64,000 nucleotides of DNA, from the NCBI GenBank assembly GCA_021325385.1, contig JAJPHH010000139.1, positions 47,221-111,220 on the forward strand, read 5' to 3'. Of the stretch, positions 35,159 to 44,666 are shown piece by piece. The DNA comes from Alphaproteobacteria bacterium (GTDB lineage Bacteria; Pseudomonadota; Alphaproteobacteria; Rhizobiales; Beijerinckiaceae). Within the stretch, counting starts at the first letter, position 1. Each line of letters opens with the position of its first letter. The notes under the pieces were generated by a model, which saw nothing but the letters and a program-made list of their open reading frames with translations, had not been told where the DNA came from and did not search any database. The translations under genes and the position numbers were made by a program.

Positions 35159-36416
35159 GCAGCTCGTCGATGAGCCGCCGCCTACCGTCCTCGTCTACCG
35201 CGCCGACTTGCTGGCGCTGTCGGAAACCTTCATCAAAGAGCAGATGCTCGCTTACCGCCGCTGGCGCGGCGTGCTGATCGGCCGGCGATTGCTCGATAAA
35301 TTGTCGCTGGAGGGATTGGACGTTCGATTGCTGCGACCGAGCCGCTCGCCTCTCTTCAGTCGCGCCTGGTGGCGAATCTGCCGCGGCCTCGACGCCGCCC
35401 CCCGGCCGGTGGTGCGCAAGCTGAAAGAAGAAAAGCCGCTGCTGCTCCACGCTCATTTCGGCCTCGACGCCGTGGAAGCTTGGCCATTGGCCCGCGCGCT
35501 CGATATTCCCATGCTGGTGACCCTGCACGGCTATGACATCCATATCAGCCGCGAATGGTGGGAGCGTTGCGACTGGGGTAAGCCGTATCGCGCCTATCCG
35601 CGACGCCTCCTGGCTTTGGCGGCAAGCCCACGCGTACGCTTCGTCGCGGTTTCGGAGGCGACGCGCCGGCGCGCCGTCGATTTCGGCATCGACCCTGAGA
35701 AAATCGCGGTCCGCTATATCGGCGTCGACGTGCAACAATTCGCGCCGCGCGGCCGGCCGATCGCCGAGCGTGAACGCCGCGTGCTCTTCGTCGGCAGGTT
35801 GGTCGAAAAGAAAGGATGCGAATATCTGATCCGCGCCGCCGCGCAAGTGAAGATTGCGGCGCCAGATGTCCGCTTCATCGTCGTTGGGGACGGCGATTTG
35901 AAGGCCGACCTGCAGCGCCTGGCTCGGCAACTTCATGCGCCGGTCGAGTTTCGCGGCGGCTTGCCGAGCGCTTTGGTCCGCGAGGAGTTGGCCCTGGCGA
36001 AGGTTCTCTGCCTGCCCAGCGTCACCGCAGCCAACGGCGATGCGGAAGGCCTCGGGCTGATCCTGCTCGAGGCGCAGGCTTCGGGCGTGCCGGTGGTGAC
36101 CTCGGCCAGAGGCGGGCGCGACGAAGGCGTGTGCGACGGCGTGACCGGATTGACGTTCAAGGAGCGGGACGTCGACGCTTTGGCCCGCCATCTGCTGACC
36201 ATACTGACGGAGAATAACATAGCCGCGTCGATGGCCGCCGCCGGGCCGCGCTTCGTATCGCATAAGTTTGATCTGCGGCGCTGCACGGAGGCGCTCGAAA
36301 TGTTATATGATGATATGGCGCGCGGCGAGGGCTCGTCGCCCGGAGCCGGCCCGCCCGCAGAGACGTCGTCGATTCTTGCTTCGCACGCCGGGCGGCGACT
36401 GGCGGGCGCGGCTTGA
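35148..36416 (+). CDS. Glycosyltransferase, GT4 family
   Basis: A 422-aa GT-B glycosyltransferase. The N-terminal domain has LVTLHGYDIHIS; the C-terminal nucleotide-sugar domain has VLFVGRLVEKKGCEYLIRAA, VVGDGDLKADLQRLA and the Glu-rich GDAEGLGLILLEAQASGVPV. It probably adds a sugar to the lipid-linked repeat unit on the cytoplasmic side. It overlaps the upstream transferase gene by 11 nt. Donor and linkage are unknown. Confidence 0.9.
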   Translation: MHSKQLVDEPPPTVLVYRADLLALSETFIKEQMLAYRRWRGVLIGRRLLDKLSLEGLDVRLLRPSRSPLFSRAWWRICRGLDAAPRPVVRKLKEEKPLLLHAHFGLDAVEAWPLARALDIPMLVTLHGYDIHISREWWERCDWGKPYRAYPRRLLALAASPRVRFVAVSEATRRRAVDFGIDPEKIAVRYIGVDVQQFAPRGRPIAERERRVLFVGRLVEKKGCEYLIRAAAQVKIAAPDVRFIVVGDGDLKADLQRLARQLHAPVEFRGGLPSALVREELALAKVLCLPSVTAANGDAEGLGLILLEAQASGVPVVTSARGGRDEGVCDGVTGLTFKERDVDALARHLLTILTENNIAASMAAAGPRFVSHKFDLRRCTEALEMLYDDMARGEGSSPGAGPPAETSSILASHAGRRLAGAA

Positions 36417-36479
36417 ACTGGGACAGCAGTCAGGAACAGCGAAGCCTCGCCGAACGCCAGACAGAAGCCGCCCAAGGTC

Positions 36480-37466
36480 ATGCCCGGGGACGTTTTCATG
36501 GTCGCCGCCAGCCCTTCGCGACAACGCTCCGATCTGGAGACAATCTCTCGAAGCGCCGGTCCGCTCCGGCGGATGGTCGCCCGCGCGCCGACTTATTTCG
36601 CCTATTTGCGCGAGAACCCGGCCTGGCTGGCGATGTTTGTCCTCGCCCGGACGATGCCCGCGCGGCGGGCGCATTGGCTGAGCGCGAGGCCCGCTCGCCC
36701 GCTGCCCGATTTTCCGACGATGTTCGGCGACATCCGCCGTTCGCACGCCGTCGCCGCCCTGCGCTCGGAGGGGCTATTTTCCGGCTTCCTTTTGCCCGCT
36801 GCGATCCGCGAGGAAATCGTCCGTTTCGCCATGGCCACGGCCTGTTTCGGCAATTTCGATCGTCATATCGAATTCAATCCCGCCGACCATCGAAAGGCCG
36901 AAGAGCGTTTCGGCCGCTCGATTTTGAGCGGTCACTATTTCGAGCGCATCTTGCGATGCGAGGCGGCGATGTCCGTGCAACGCGACCCGCTTCTCTTCGA
37001 CATCGCCCAACATTATCTCGGCGGCGAAGCTCAGTTGATCACGACGAGGCTTTGGTGGAGTTTTCCGACCAGAGCGGCGACCGATTCCGACATGAGACTC
37101 GCCTCGCTCGACAAATATCACTTCGATCTCGACGACTGGCGCATGTTGAAGTTCTTTTTTTACCTCCTGCCGGTCGATGATGGTTGCGGCCCTCATATTT
37201 ATGTCCGCGGCAGCCATGTTCGCCGAGCTCTGCGCCATCAATTGACGCCTCTTGTCGGCCATTCCGCAAAGGACGTGTTTCGTTTTTACAGCGCGGAATC
37301 CGCCGTGACGCTGACCGGAAGCGCCGGGTTCGGCTTCGTCGAGGATCCCTTCGGCTTTCACACCGGCACGGTCGCCAAGCGTTCGCCGCGACTCATGATG
37401 GAGATCGGCTTTGGCGTTTCGCCGCCCTCGCGGCGGCGTTTTCATGGCGAGCCGGTCGTACGCTAG
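36480..37466 (+). CDS. Phytanoyl-CoA dioxygenase-like (Fe(II)/2OG) protein
   Basis: A 328-aa protein whose second half looks like the PhyH branch of the Fe(II)/2-oxoglutarate oxygenases. The HxD ligands are in KYHFDLDDWRMLKFFFYLLP, followed by GPHIYVRGSH, the distal His in FGFHTGTV and a 2OG-binding Arg candidate in KRSPRLMMEIGF. The first 100 residues are not recognised. It sits between two glycosyltransferase genes, so it may hydroxylate a sugar or acyl substituent of the polymer or precursor; this is inference. An alternative start is MVAASPSR (36498). Confidence 0.7.
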   Translation: MPGDVFMVAASPSRQRSDLETISRSAGPLRRMVARAPTYFAYLRENPAWLAMFVLARTMPARRAHWLSARPARPLPDFPTMFGDIRRSHAVAALRSEGLFSGFLLPAAIREEIVRFAMATACFGNFDRHIEFNPADHRKAEERFGRSILSGHYFERILRCEAAMSVQRDPLLFDIAQHYLGGEAQLITTRLWWSFPTRAATDSDMRLASLDKYHFDLDDWRMLKFFFYLLPVDDGCGPHIYVRGSHVRRALRHQLTPLVGHSAKDVFRFYSAESAVTLTGSAGFGFVEDPFGFHTGTVAKRSPRLMMEIGFGVSPPSRRRFHGEPVVR

Positions 37467-38533
37467 TGTCAGCGGATCGCGAGAAGACCTCCGTTCGGCG
37501 TCCGGAGCGCGAGGATACGGCGCGCGCGCCGCGATTGGCCAGCGGCCCGGCGTCGATCGCGCCTGCGGATAATCGCGGCGGCGCCCGAGGCGGCGTCACG
37601 GTCCTTATCGGCGCCTATAACGCCGCCGATTTCTTGGAAAGGGCGGTGCGCTCCGCTCAGCAGCAAACCCTGCCGCCGCTCGAGATCCTCATCGTCGACG
37701 ACGGCTCGCAAGACCGAACCGCCGAGGTCGCGAGCCAGTTCGCAGCGGCGGATCCTCGGATACGCCTGCTTCGGCGGGCTCAGAATGGCGGCCCGTCCGC
37801 CGCGCGCAACACTGGAATAGACGCGGCGCGCGGCGAGTGGATCGCAATTTTGGACGCAGACGACGCGTTTCTTCCCGATCGCCTCGAGCGTCTCATCGAG
37901 GTCGTCGCGGATCGCGACGCCGACGTCATCGCCGACAATTTCTTCTGGTACGACGCTTCAAGCGGCGCCGCCGGCGACCTCGCCCTGCCGCCCGGCGAGG
38001 CCGTCGAATGGGTCGACAAATACAGTTTCGTCGCCCATGCGCGGCCGCGCTCCGGCGGTTCGGATTGGGGGCTGCTCAAGCCCATGTTCCGGAAGTCATT
38101 TTTGGACTCTCACGGCATGCGATACCCGGTCCATTCCCGGCATGGCGAAGACTTTCTCCTTGTGATGGACATTCTCTTGGCTGGCGGCCGATATATCATA
38201 TCCCGCTATCCCGGATATCTTTATACGATGAGATCGTCCGGCCTCAGTCGGACGCTGATCGACTACCAGGCGATGGCGGCTCATACCCTTGCGCTGATCG
38301 ACGACGACCGCGCGCGCTTCGATCCAAAGCTGACGGCGCTCCTGCGCGAGCGCAATCGCAGCGTGAGGCGTTGGGCGGCGATGTCGACCGCGCGTTCATA
38401 TTTCAACGAGAGGAAACGCCTCCAGATTTTTTTTCTTTCGGTCAGGGACCATGTTTTCCTGCACGCAGTCCTCGCGCTCGCAGCAGCGAAATTCCTGCGC
38501 TCCATCGGCGGCTTCGTACGACGCGTCGCCTGA
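37466..38533 (+). CDS. Glycosyltransferase, GT2 family
   Basis: A 355-aa GT-A glycosyltransferase with VTVLIGAYNAADFLERAVRS near residue 43, EILIVDDGSQDRTAEVA, GPSAARNTGIDAARGEWIAI and the DxD motif in LDADDAFLPDRL. I take the GTG at 37466, which overlaps the previous TAG by one base and reads VSADREKTSV; the frame upstream of it is a shadow of the dioxygenase-like gene. It closes the rightward transcription unit and converges on the next gene with a 41-nt gap. Confidence 0.85.
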   Translation: MSADREKTSVRRPEREDTARAPRLASGPASIAPADNRGGARGGVTVLIGAYNAADFLERAVRSAQQQTLPPLEILIVDDGSQDRTAEVASQFAAADPRIRLLRRAQNGGPSAARNTGIDAARGEWIAILDADDAFLPDRLERLIEVVADRDADVIADNFFWYDASSGAAGDLALPPGEAVEWVDKYSFVAHARPRSGGSDWGLLKPMFRKSFLDSHGMRYPVHSRHGEDFLLVMDILLAGGRYIISRYPGYLYTMRSSGLSRTLIDYQAMAAHTLALIDDDRARFDPKLTALLRERNRSVRRWAAMSTARSYFNERKRLQIFFLSVRDHVFLHAVLALAAAKFLRSIGGFVRRVA

Positions 38534-38574
38534 TGCAGAAGGAGCTCCAGCGATCGAAGGCGCCGGCGCGGCCC

Positions 38575-39597
38575 TTAGCGTCCCGACACGAGCTCCCGGG
38601 AGCGCGGACTGATCGTCGTTTTCGCTGTCGCGGTCTCGGCCGCGTCGATCAACCGCCGCGCCTTGGCCGCCGCCCTTAAGCCGGCAAGATACGTCTCTCG
38701 ATCTATCCCTCTCAATCGTAAAAGGTTCTTGACGGTTGAGAGAAGCGCTATCGGCCTGGAGGCCGAGCGCGGGCGCGTTCCCGTCCACTTGTAGGCGAGC
38801 AGCGCGTTCGAGACATAGGCGCCTTCGACCAAGCGGAGCAGATAATCCTTCTCGACCCGCCGGCTCGGTATCAAATGAGTCAGTTTCAGTTCAGGAAATA
38901 TTCCGATGCCGAAGCCAATATCGCAGGCGACATAGGACAAGTCGAGGTCTTCGCCGCTCATCAACGCAGCGCCCCGACGGCCAGAGATCGCCACGCTCGA
39001 TTGAAGAACGCTCCTGGCGTAGGCTTCGGCGACGGATCTACGGATGCACAGGCCCGCGCCCCAGGGCGTCGCCTCCAACGACGGGAAATTGCTCCAACGG
39101 GCCCGAGGCACCTCCCGTAAGGCCAAATAGGGGACGATTTTCGTAACATAAGCAGACGGCGGCGTCTCAAATTCCGGCGTGATCGCGCCGCTGCCCCAAA
39201 CGCCCAGCCGAGGCCATTCGCCTCCTATCCTCAACGCCTCCGCGAGATAATTCGGATCAAGAACGTTGTCGTCGTCGACGAACACGAGCAAGTCCGCTGC
39301 AGCCTCCTTCATCGCCCGAAGGCGAGCGGCGGAAAGGCCGAGCTCGCCCTCGAAAATGTGCTTCGCACGCGGATGCCATGACAAGTCCCAGGCCGCCGCC
39401 AGCGGCGCGTCGGATGCGTTGTCGATGACAAGCAATTCCCATCTATGTTTGCCAAGGGTTTGCGCCGCCAGCGCTTCGAGCGTGCGACGCAAATAGACGC
39501 GCGACGGATTGTGCGAGCAGATGACGACCGATACATCCGGGCACGGCTCGACGTCGCGATCGAAAGACACGTCCGGACCTTTCGCCGCCGCAATCAT
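38575..39597 (-). CDS. Glycosyltransferase, GT2 family
   Basis: A 340-aa GT2 enzyme: VSVVICSHNPSRVYLRRTLE, ELLVIDNASDAP, GLSAARLRAMKEAAADLLVF and the metal-binding VDDDNVLDPNYL; the acceptor region has WGAGLCIRRSVAEAY and the ED pair in MSGEDLDLSY. It overlaps the fused transferase gene upstream by 4 nt (ATGA) and is the last gene of the ABC-exporter operon. Confidence 0.9.
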   Translation of the reverse strand: MIAAAKGPDVSFDRDVEPCPDVSVVICSHNPSRVYLRRTLEALAAQTLGKHRWELLVIDNASDAPLAAAWDLSWHPRAKHIFEGELGLSAARLRAMKEAAADLLVFVDDDNVLDPNYLAEALRIGGEWPRLGVWGSGAITPEFETPPSAYVTKIVPYLALREVPRARWSNFPSLEATPWGAGLCIRRSVAEAYARSVLQSSVAISGRRGAALMSGEDLDLSYVACDIGFGIGIFPELKLTHLIPSRRVEKDYLLRLVEGAYVSNALLAYKWTGTRPRSASRPIALLSTVKNLLRLRGIDRETYLAGLRAAAKARRLIDAAETATAKTTISPRSRELVSGR

Positions 39598-41252
39598 CTA
39601 ATCGTCTCTAGCGCCTTAGTCGATGAATGATCGTTCTTAACATCGCCGGTCAGCAGCTCAAATGTAACGATAACCTCCTGCTCGCTGGCTTGGACGCGAA
39701 ACAGCTCTCGCGCGGCAACGTTAAATGGCTTCTCAGCCAATTCAACGCCTCGTCCCCTTCCCGATCGCCAATCAAATCGGACATCATAGCCGGCCGTCTT
39801 ATCCGGGTTGATCGGGCCTTCCGCGATGACGGGATAGCCCTCGGTGACGAAAACCCTGTCGAATTTGCGCAATTTCGCCAGAACCTTCTTGATGTCGGCG
39901 TTTGACAAGTGCTGCAGGACCTGGCGCAGCAAGCAGACGTCCCCGGCGGGCAAGTCTTCTGCGACGATATCAACCTCCTCAAATCGCGCCCGCGCGTCCG
40001 CCGTCTGCTTGACGTGATGGGCGATCAATTCCGGCACGATATCGCAGCCCACATAACGAATCGCCGGAACATTGGCGAGAAGCTTTCGACCGATCTCGAA
40101 ATCGCCACAGCCAAGATCGACCACAATGATCGGCTTTCGAGCGGTTTTGGCGATGTCGCCGAGCGCATCGCTCATTTTTTCGACATAGACGCGCGCGGCT
40201 TCGCCGCGTGATCCGGTCCCCGAAAAAAACCCTCCACTTGGACTGGCGCCCCACAGCCCGTCTTTATAAATGCGTTGAAATATCTGTCGTCGCCGCGCAC
40301 TGACAATCGGCGCGGGGACGACGCGGTCCAGCGACGCCAGCGTCGATGCGTAAGCATGCTTGGCCGACGACAATGCTGACCTTGCAAGGCTCGCTTTACG
40401 CCGGAGCCTTTTCGATTGCGATACGACGAACCTGCTTGCGCGTTCAGGCCAGCCAGGCGCGCCAAAATCGTCCGGCAGATCGGCCAGATAGGGCCGCGCC
40501 CAGCGGTGAAAATTACTGTCGATGCGGCGCACGGCGCCGGGCGTCAAATTCTTGAGGTAGCGCTCCCAGGCGTTAGATTCCCAGAGATGGTTTGCAAAAC
40601 GCCCGGTGTCGCATACGGAGGCAGTCGGCGCGAAGATCAGTTCAAGCTGCCCCGGCGTCCAAAGGGGCCGATAAAACGCGTCGCCCGGCAAAACGGTCGC
40701 CTCGCCTGGATTGGCCGCCGCGAGTTGGCGAGGCAATTGCACAGAATGCTCGTTCCAATATCGATCCTTTCCGCGCGAGCGAAACCACCTGTACTCCTGT
40801 CGCCATTTTTGTAGAAACGGCGCGCCCGGCGCAGCCAAGATCACGGCGTTCGCGACGCCAATCTCGCCCTCGACGCCTTCTTCGCCCAGCACGACGGTAT
40901 GATCCAACAGCTCGTCGAAGCTACGATGGACTAGAACATCTGTGTCGAGGTAAATTCCGCCGTCGCGGATCAGCGTCTGTAAGCGCACCACGTCGGCGCG
41001 ATGGGCCGGGTGAAGAAGCGGATTGCCAAAGACTTCGCGCGGCGCCGTAATTTTAACTGGCTGAAGGAGCGGCTTGGTTTGCCGCCACCATGCGCCGCTC
41101 GGCTCGTATTCATAGTATAGAAAGACTGCGTCCGGCTTGAGCCGTTCAATGGCGCTGCGCACGCAAACGTAATGAACCAGGCTCCAGGGCTTACCGCCGA
41201 AATCTTTGGCAAGCCCAAAGCAGTAGTGGAGCGTTTTCGGTATTTTCGGCAT
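39594..41252 (-). CDS. Glycosyltransferase (GT32-like)-methyltransferase fusion
   Basis: A 552-aa two-domain protein. Residues about 1-230 form a DxD sugar-binding glycosyltransferase (HRADVVRLQTLIRDGGIYLD followed by TDVLVHRSF; IPKTLHYCFG at the start). A basic linker of about 90 residues follows. Residues about 340-530 are a class-I SAM methyltransferase (IIVVDLGCGDFEIGRKLL, VGCDIVPELIAHH, VCLLRQVLQHLSNADIKKVL). It lies directly after wzt. In ABC-exported O-polysaccharides, chain-terminating methyltransferases define length and are recognised by the Wzt C-domain; a similar role is possible here but not shown. Confidence 0.82.
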   Translation of the reverse strand: MPKIPKTLHYCFGLAKDFGGKPWSLVHYVCVRSAIERLKPDAVFLYYEYEPSGAWWRQTKPLLQPVKITAPREVFGNPLLHPAHRADVVRLQTLIRDGGIYLDTDVLVHRSFDELLDHTVVLGEEGVEGEIGVANAVILAAPGAPFLQKWRQEYRWFRSRGKDRYWNEHSVQLPRQLAAANPGEATVLPGDAFYRPLWTPGQLELIFAPTASVCDTGRFANHLWESNAWERYLKNLTPGAVRRIDSNFHRWARPYLADLPDDFGAPGWPERASRFVVSQSKRLRRKASLARSALSSAKHAYASTLASLDRVVPAPIVSARRRQIFQRIYKDGLWGASPSGGFFSGTGSRGEAARVYVEKMSDALGDIAKTARKPIIVVDLGCGDFEIGRKLLANVPAIRYVGCDIVPELIAHHVKQTADARARFEEVDIVAEDLPAGDVCLLRQVLQHLSNADIKKVLAKLRKFDRVFVTEGYPVIAEGPINPDKTAGYDVRFDWRSGRGRGVELAEKPFNVAARELFRVQASEQEVIVTFELLTGDVKNDHSSTKALETIR

Positions 41253-41287
41253 CGGCGCGCCTATCGCCAGCTTAGCTGATTAAGCAA

Positions 41288-42616
41288 TCAATTTACGGCC
41301 TCGATCGTCTCGGCGACATCTTGGACACGTTCCATTTGCCATTCGCTTTGGCAGGGCAACCGCACAGCGGCGCCTTTTCGAACGATCGTTCCCGGCGTTC
41401 GCGCGCCGGAAATAACCTCAACTTGAAAAGCAGCGCCGACATAATCCAAAGAATGAAAATCTCCCGAGCGGCAACCAACGTCGACCGCGTACATGTCCGG
41501 CGCCAGCGGAAGGGAGTCCGCGACAAGCTTTACCGCGTAAAGACCAGGCGCAACGAGATTGGGACGATTATTGTCCGCAAAATCCGTCTCGTATGTCAGC
41601 AACCGCGTTCCCTCGAAATTCGAAAATCCGACGCCGACGGATACGTCGTGAAGCGGGCTCTGCGCTCGTAAATAAATACGAACGCTCATAGGTTCGCCGT
41701 GCCGCAATGGCGGCCCTGACATCCATTCCAGTTTCTCGAGCCGAAGGCGGCTCTCGCCGCCATATTGACGCGGCAAGCGGTCAAGATCGACGACCGGCGT
41801 TTGGCTCAGTCGGCGCTGCGTCAAATATTCGTTGAGAACCGCAGCAGATGGACCGTTCCGCCGAATTTTGCCTCCGTCAAGCCAAACCGCGGTAGGGCAA
41901 AGGCTTTTCAAAGTTCCGATGTTATGGCTGACGAAGAGCACGGTCCTGCCTTCCTGGCGCGAGACCTCGTTCATTTTTCCGAGGCACTTCTTCTGAAATT
42001 CGGCGTCGCCAACTGCGAGAACCTCGTCGACGACAAGGATTTCCGGGTCGAGATGCGCCGCTACGGCGAAAGCCAAACGAACATACATTCCCGATGAGTA
42101 TCTTTTCACCGGCGTATCGAGAAATTTTTCGACCTCGGCAAAGGAGACGATCTCGTCAAATCTCTTTCGAATCTCGAGCTGCGTCATGCCGAGGATGGCG
42201 CCATTGAGAAAAATGTTTTCGCGGCCGGTCAATTCGGGGTGGAAGCCGGTACCGACTTCGAGCAGGCTGGCGACGCGGCCGCGAAGGACGACGCGCCCCT
42301 CCGTCGGCTCGGTGATGCGACTCAAAATCTTCAGAAGCGTGCTCTTGCCGGCGCCGTTGCGGCCGATGACGCCGAGCACCTCGCCCTGCTTGACTTCGAA
42401 ATTCACGTCCTTGAGCGCCCAGAACTCTTCCAGCGTATCGCCTTGTAAGACCTGGCGTCCGCGCAGCGCGTCGAGCGCCTTGCGCGAGGCGCTCGCTGCG
42501 CCGCGCGCGATCACGTCGCGCAAGGCGAGGTAGTCGCTTCGACCGCGCTTCTCCGAGAGACGCCCGACCAGATAGCGCTTCGAAAGGTTCTCGACCGTGA
42601 TCACGGCTTCGCTCAT
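41288..42616 (-). CDS. wzt: Polysaccharide ABC exporter ATPase with C-terminal recognition domain
   Basis: A 442-aa ATPase. The nucleotide-binding domain has Walker A GRNGAGKS (residues 85-92), signature YSSGMYVRLAF and Walker B ILVVDEVLAVGDAEF. Beyond about residue 265 a beta-rich Wzt_C-like domain follows (MSVRIYLRAQSPLHDVSVGV, LVAPGLYAVKLVADSLPLAP). Such domains bind the modified non-reducing end of the exported glycan. It follows wzm by 13 nt. Confidence 0.92.
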   Translation of the reverse strand: MSEAVITVENLSKRYLVGRLSEKRGRSDYLALRDVIARGAASASRKALDALRGRQVLQGDTLEEFWALKDVNFEVKQGEVLGVIGRNGAGKSTLLKILSRITEPTEGRVVLRGRVASLLEVGTGFHPELTGRENIFLNGAILGMTQLEIRKRFDEIVSFAEVEKFLDTPVKRYSSGMYVRLAFAVAAHLDPEILVVDEVLAVGDAEFQKKCLGKMNEVSRQEGRTVLFVSHNIGTLKSLCPTAVWLDGGKIRRNGPSAAVLNEYLTQRRLSQTPVVDLDRLPRQYGGESRLRLEKLEWMSGPPLRHGEPMSVRIYLRAQSPLHDVSVGVGFSNFEGTRLLTYETDFADNNRPNLVAPGLYAVKLVADSLPLAPDMYAVDVGCRSGDFHSLDYVGAAFQVEVISGARTPGTIVRKGAAVRLPCQSEWQMERVQDVAETIEAVN

Positions 42617-42629
42617 TCGGGAGACGACC

Positions 42630-43454
42630 TCAAATCAAATCTGCAAAGCTTCTTTCCGTCTTCCTGAAATAACGAAAACCGAACCAGAGAAAGAAAGCGG
42701 CGACGAGGCCGCTGACGAGCAGCCCTGGCGGATATAGTTCGCTTTCAGGGCCGAGAATGCACCAGCGGAATCCGTCGATCACGCCGACCATCGGGTTCAG
42801 AGAATAGAGCGCTCGCCATGCAGGCGGCACGACCTGGGAAGAAAAACCGACCGGCGACACGTAGAGGCCGAACTGAACGACAAAGGGAATGACATATCGA
42901 AAGTCGCGGTATTTGACGTTGAGCGCGGTAACCCAAAGAGCGGGGCCGATGCTGGCGAGGATTGCGAAAACGATGAAGAAGGGCAGCGCCAGGATGCGCC
43001 AGTCTGGCGCAAATCCGTACCAGACCATCAACGCGATCATGATGCAAAAACCGATCAGGAAATCCACGAAAGCGACGGCGACCGTCGCGATCGGCACGAT
43101 GAGACGGGGGAAATAGACCTTGCTGATCAAATGAGAATTGTTGATCAGGCTGTTCGAAGCCTCGCTCAGCGCCGCCGCAAAGAAGGTCCATGGCAACATT
43201 CCGGCGAAGACCAAAAGCGCGTAGGGCGTCGCGCCGTCAGAGGGCAGTTTGGCGAGACGGCTGAAAATAGCCGTGAAGACGAGCATCGTCAGGAACGGCC
43301 GAATGATCGCCCAAGCCAGGCCGATGATCGTCTGCTTATAGCGAACAGCGAGGTCGCGCCACGCGAGCACGCGGAGCAATTCGCGATAGCGCCAGAGGTC
43401 CGCCCAATAATTGCGCTCGCGCCGCCCAGGCTCGATGAGAATTGCTTCGGTCAT
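42630..43454 (-). CDS. wzm: Polysaccharide ABC exporter permease
   Basis: A 274-aa ABC-2 type membrane protein with about six helices. YWADLWRYRELLRVLAWRDL at the N-terminus and LNVKYRDFRYVIPFVVQFGL and FGFRYFRKTERSFADLI at the C-terminus are typical of Wzm/KpsM exporters. It is ATGA-coupled to the upstream glycosyltransferase (43451-43454) and precedes wzt by 13 nt. Confidence 0.92.
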   Translation of the reverse strand: MTEAILIEPGRRERNYWADLWRYRELLRVLAWRDLAVRYKQTIIGLAWAIIRPFLTMLVFTAIFSRLAKLPSDGATPYALLVFAGMLPWTFFAAALSEASNSLINNSHLISKVYFPRLIVPIATVAVAFVDFLIGFCIMIALMVWYGFAPDWRILALPFFIVFAILASIGPALWVTALNVKYRDFRYVIPFVVQFGLYVSPVGFSSQVVPPAWRALYSLNPMVGVIDGFRWCILGPESELYPPGLLVSGLVAAFFLWFGFRYFRKTERSFADLI

Positions 43455-44449
43455 CGGCGCTCGAGAGCTCCCATCGGCGCGCCGCGAAGGCTGATCCGAT
43501 TCAGCGTCGCGGCGAAGCTCCGAGCGGCTCTATCGCCTATTCGCCTCGCGATGTCGGCCAATACGCCGCCGGCAAAAGCCATCGTGTATCGGTCGCGGTC
43601 TCTGACGCAGGTCTTGACTATGCGCCACGCCAATTGGCCCCATCGTTTGTCCTCCTTGAGGGCCGGCCATGCGCACAGCGACTCGTCGAAAGCGATGACG
43701 GGCGCGAGGCCGGATGCGACAAGCTTCGAATTGAGGTAGTCCTGCAGCGCACGATTGAATTCCGGCGTCTTTCGCGGATAGACGCCATAATGATTGTTCT
43801 CGCCATGAATCCGATAGACGCCCAGAGGCTCGGCCAGAGAATAGACCTCGCCGATCAGAAAGGCGCCGCGCACGACAAAATCATCGGCTGAAATGCGAAT
43901 TTTGTCGTCGGGAATCGGAAACAGGCGATCCGCTAAAACGCGATTCACCGCGATCGCGCTCGTCGGACCGCCGCTATACCAGAGAAATCGATGCCGTTTC
44001 GCAAATTCGTACAGGTTCAGCGGCGATGGATGCGTTCTCCCGAAGAGACGAGGTTCATCATCCGCGGCGTTTTCGTCTCTCAGCCTGAGCAGATGGTGCA
44101 GCATGGCCGGCCTTTCGACCAGGCCGCAATCGGAGAAAAATCGAACGACGCGCGTAACTTTCCCGGCATCGAAGAGATCGTCGGCGTCGAGAAAGCACAA
44201 AATGTCGCCGCGACTGGCGGCGACGCCGGCGTTGAAGGCCGAAGCCTGCCCGCCATTCGTCTTCAGGACTGAGACGACGCGGTCGCCGTAACCGGCGATG
44301 ACGCCTCTCGATCCATCCGTCGACCCGTCGTCGACCACGACGACTTCCGTGCGCGGATAGTCCTGGTTAAGGGCGCTGTCGATTGCCGAACCTAGAAACC
44401 GTTCATGATTGTAATTGTTGATGAGGATGCTGACCAACGGCAAAAACAT
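43451..44449 (-). CDS. Glycosyltransferase, GT2 family
   Basis: A 332-aa GT2 enzyme with VSILINNYNHERFLGSAIDS at its start, VVVVDDGSTDGSRGVI, NGGQASAFNAGVAASRGDIL and LDADDLFDAGKV. I start at MFLPLVSIL (44449) because the family fold begins there; the frame up to 44542 encodes unrelated basic text. It is the first gene of the operon that continues with wzm, wzt and the fused transferase, and it has a motif-bearing upstream region. Confidence 0.88.
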   Translation of the reverse strand: MFLPLVSILINNYNHERFLGSAIDSALNQDYPRTEVVVVDDGSTDGSRGVIAGYGDRVVSVLKTNGGQASAFNAGVAASRGDILCFLDADDLFDAGKVTRVVRFFSDCGLVERPAMLHHLLRLRDENAADDEPRLFGRTHPSPLNLYEFAKRHRFLWYSGGPTSAIAVNRVLADRLFPIPDDKIRISADDFVVRGAFLIGEVYSLAEPLGVYRIHGENNHYGVYPRKTPEFNRALQDYLNSKLVASGLAPVIAFDESLCAWPALKEDKRWGQLAWRIVKTCVRDRDRYTMAFAGGVLADIARRIGDRAARSFAATLNRISLRGAPMGALERR

Positions 44450-44554
44450 GAGCCTATCCTGACAATTCCGCCCCGCGTCTCCCCGAAGACGGATCCTTTC
44501 GCGGGCTCGACCTTTCTCCGGATCGTCGCCCTGCGAAAGCACGCCGTCACGGAC

Positions 44555-44590
44555 TTAACATTACAACGATATTGTTTAACATACAATGTT
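44555..44590. promoter_or_regulatory. TAACAT/ATGTTA motif cluster before ABC-exporter operon
   Basis: ttaacatt (44555-44562), tttaacat (44575-44582) and, inverted, aatgtt (44585-44590) lie 106-141 nt before the GT2 start. They sit between two leftward genes, which marks an internal promoter and not merely a divergent one. Confidence 0.55.
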
Positions 44591-44666
44591 CGTAACGCCA
44601 GAGTAAAAAAACAGCCGCCACGTCTGCGTCTGGTCGCGCGCCCGATGGGTTCCGTCTTCGTTCGCC

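Noticed and set aside
39633..39643. ttaacat word near 39636 as another cluster motif
   Set aside because: It lies inside the 3' end of the fused transferase gene, has no inverted partner, and is not near a gene start.
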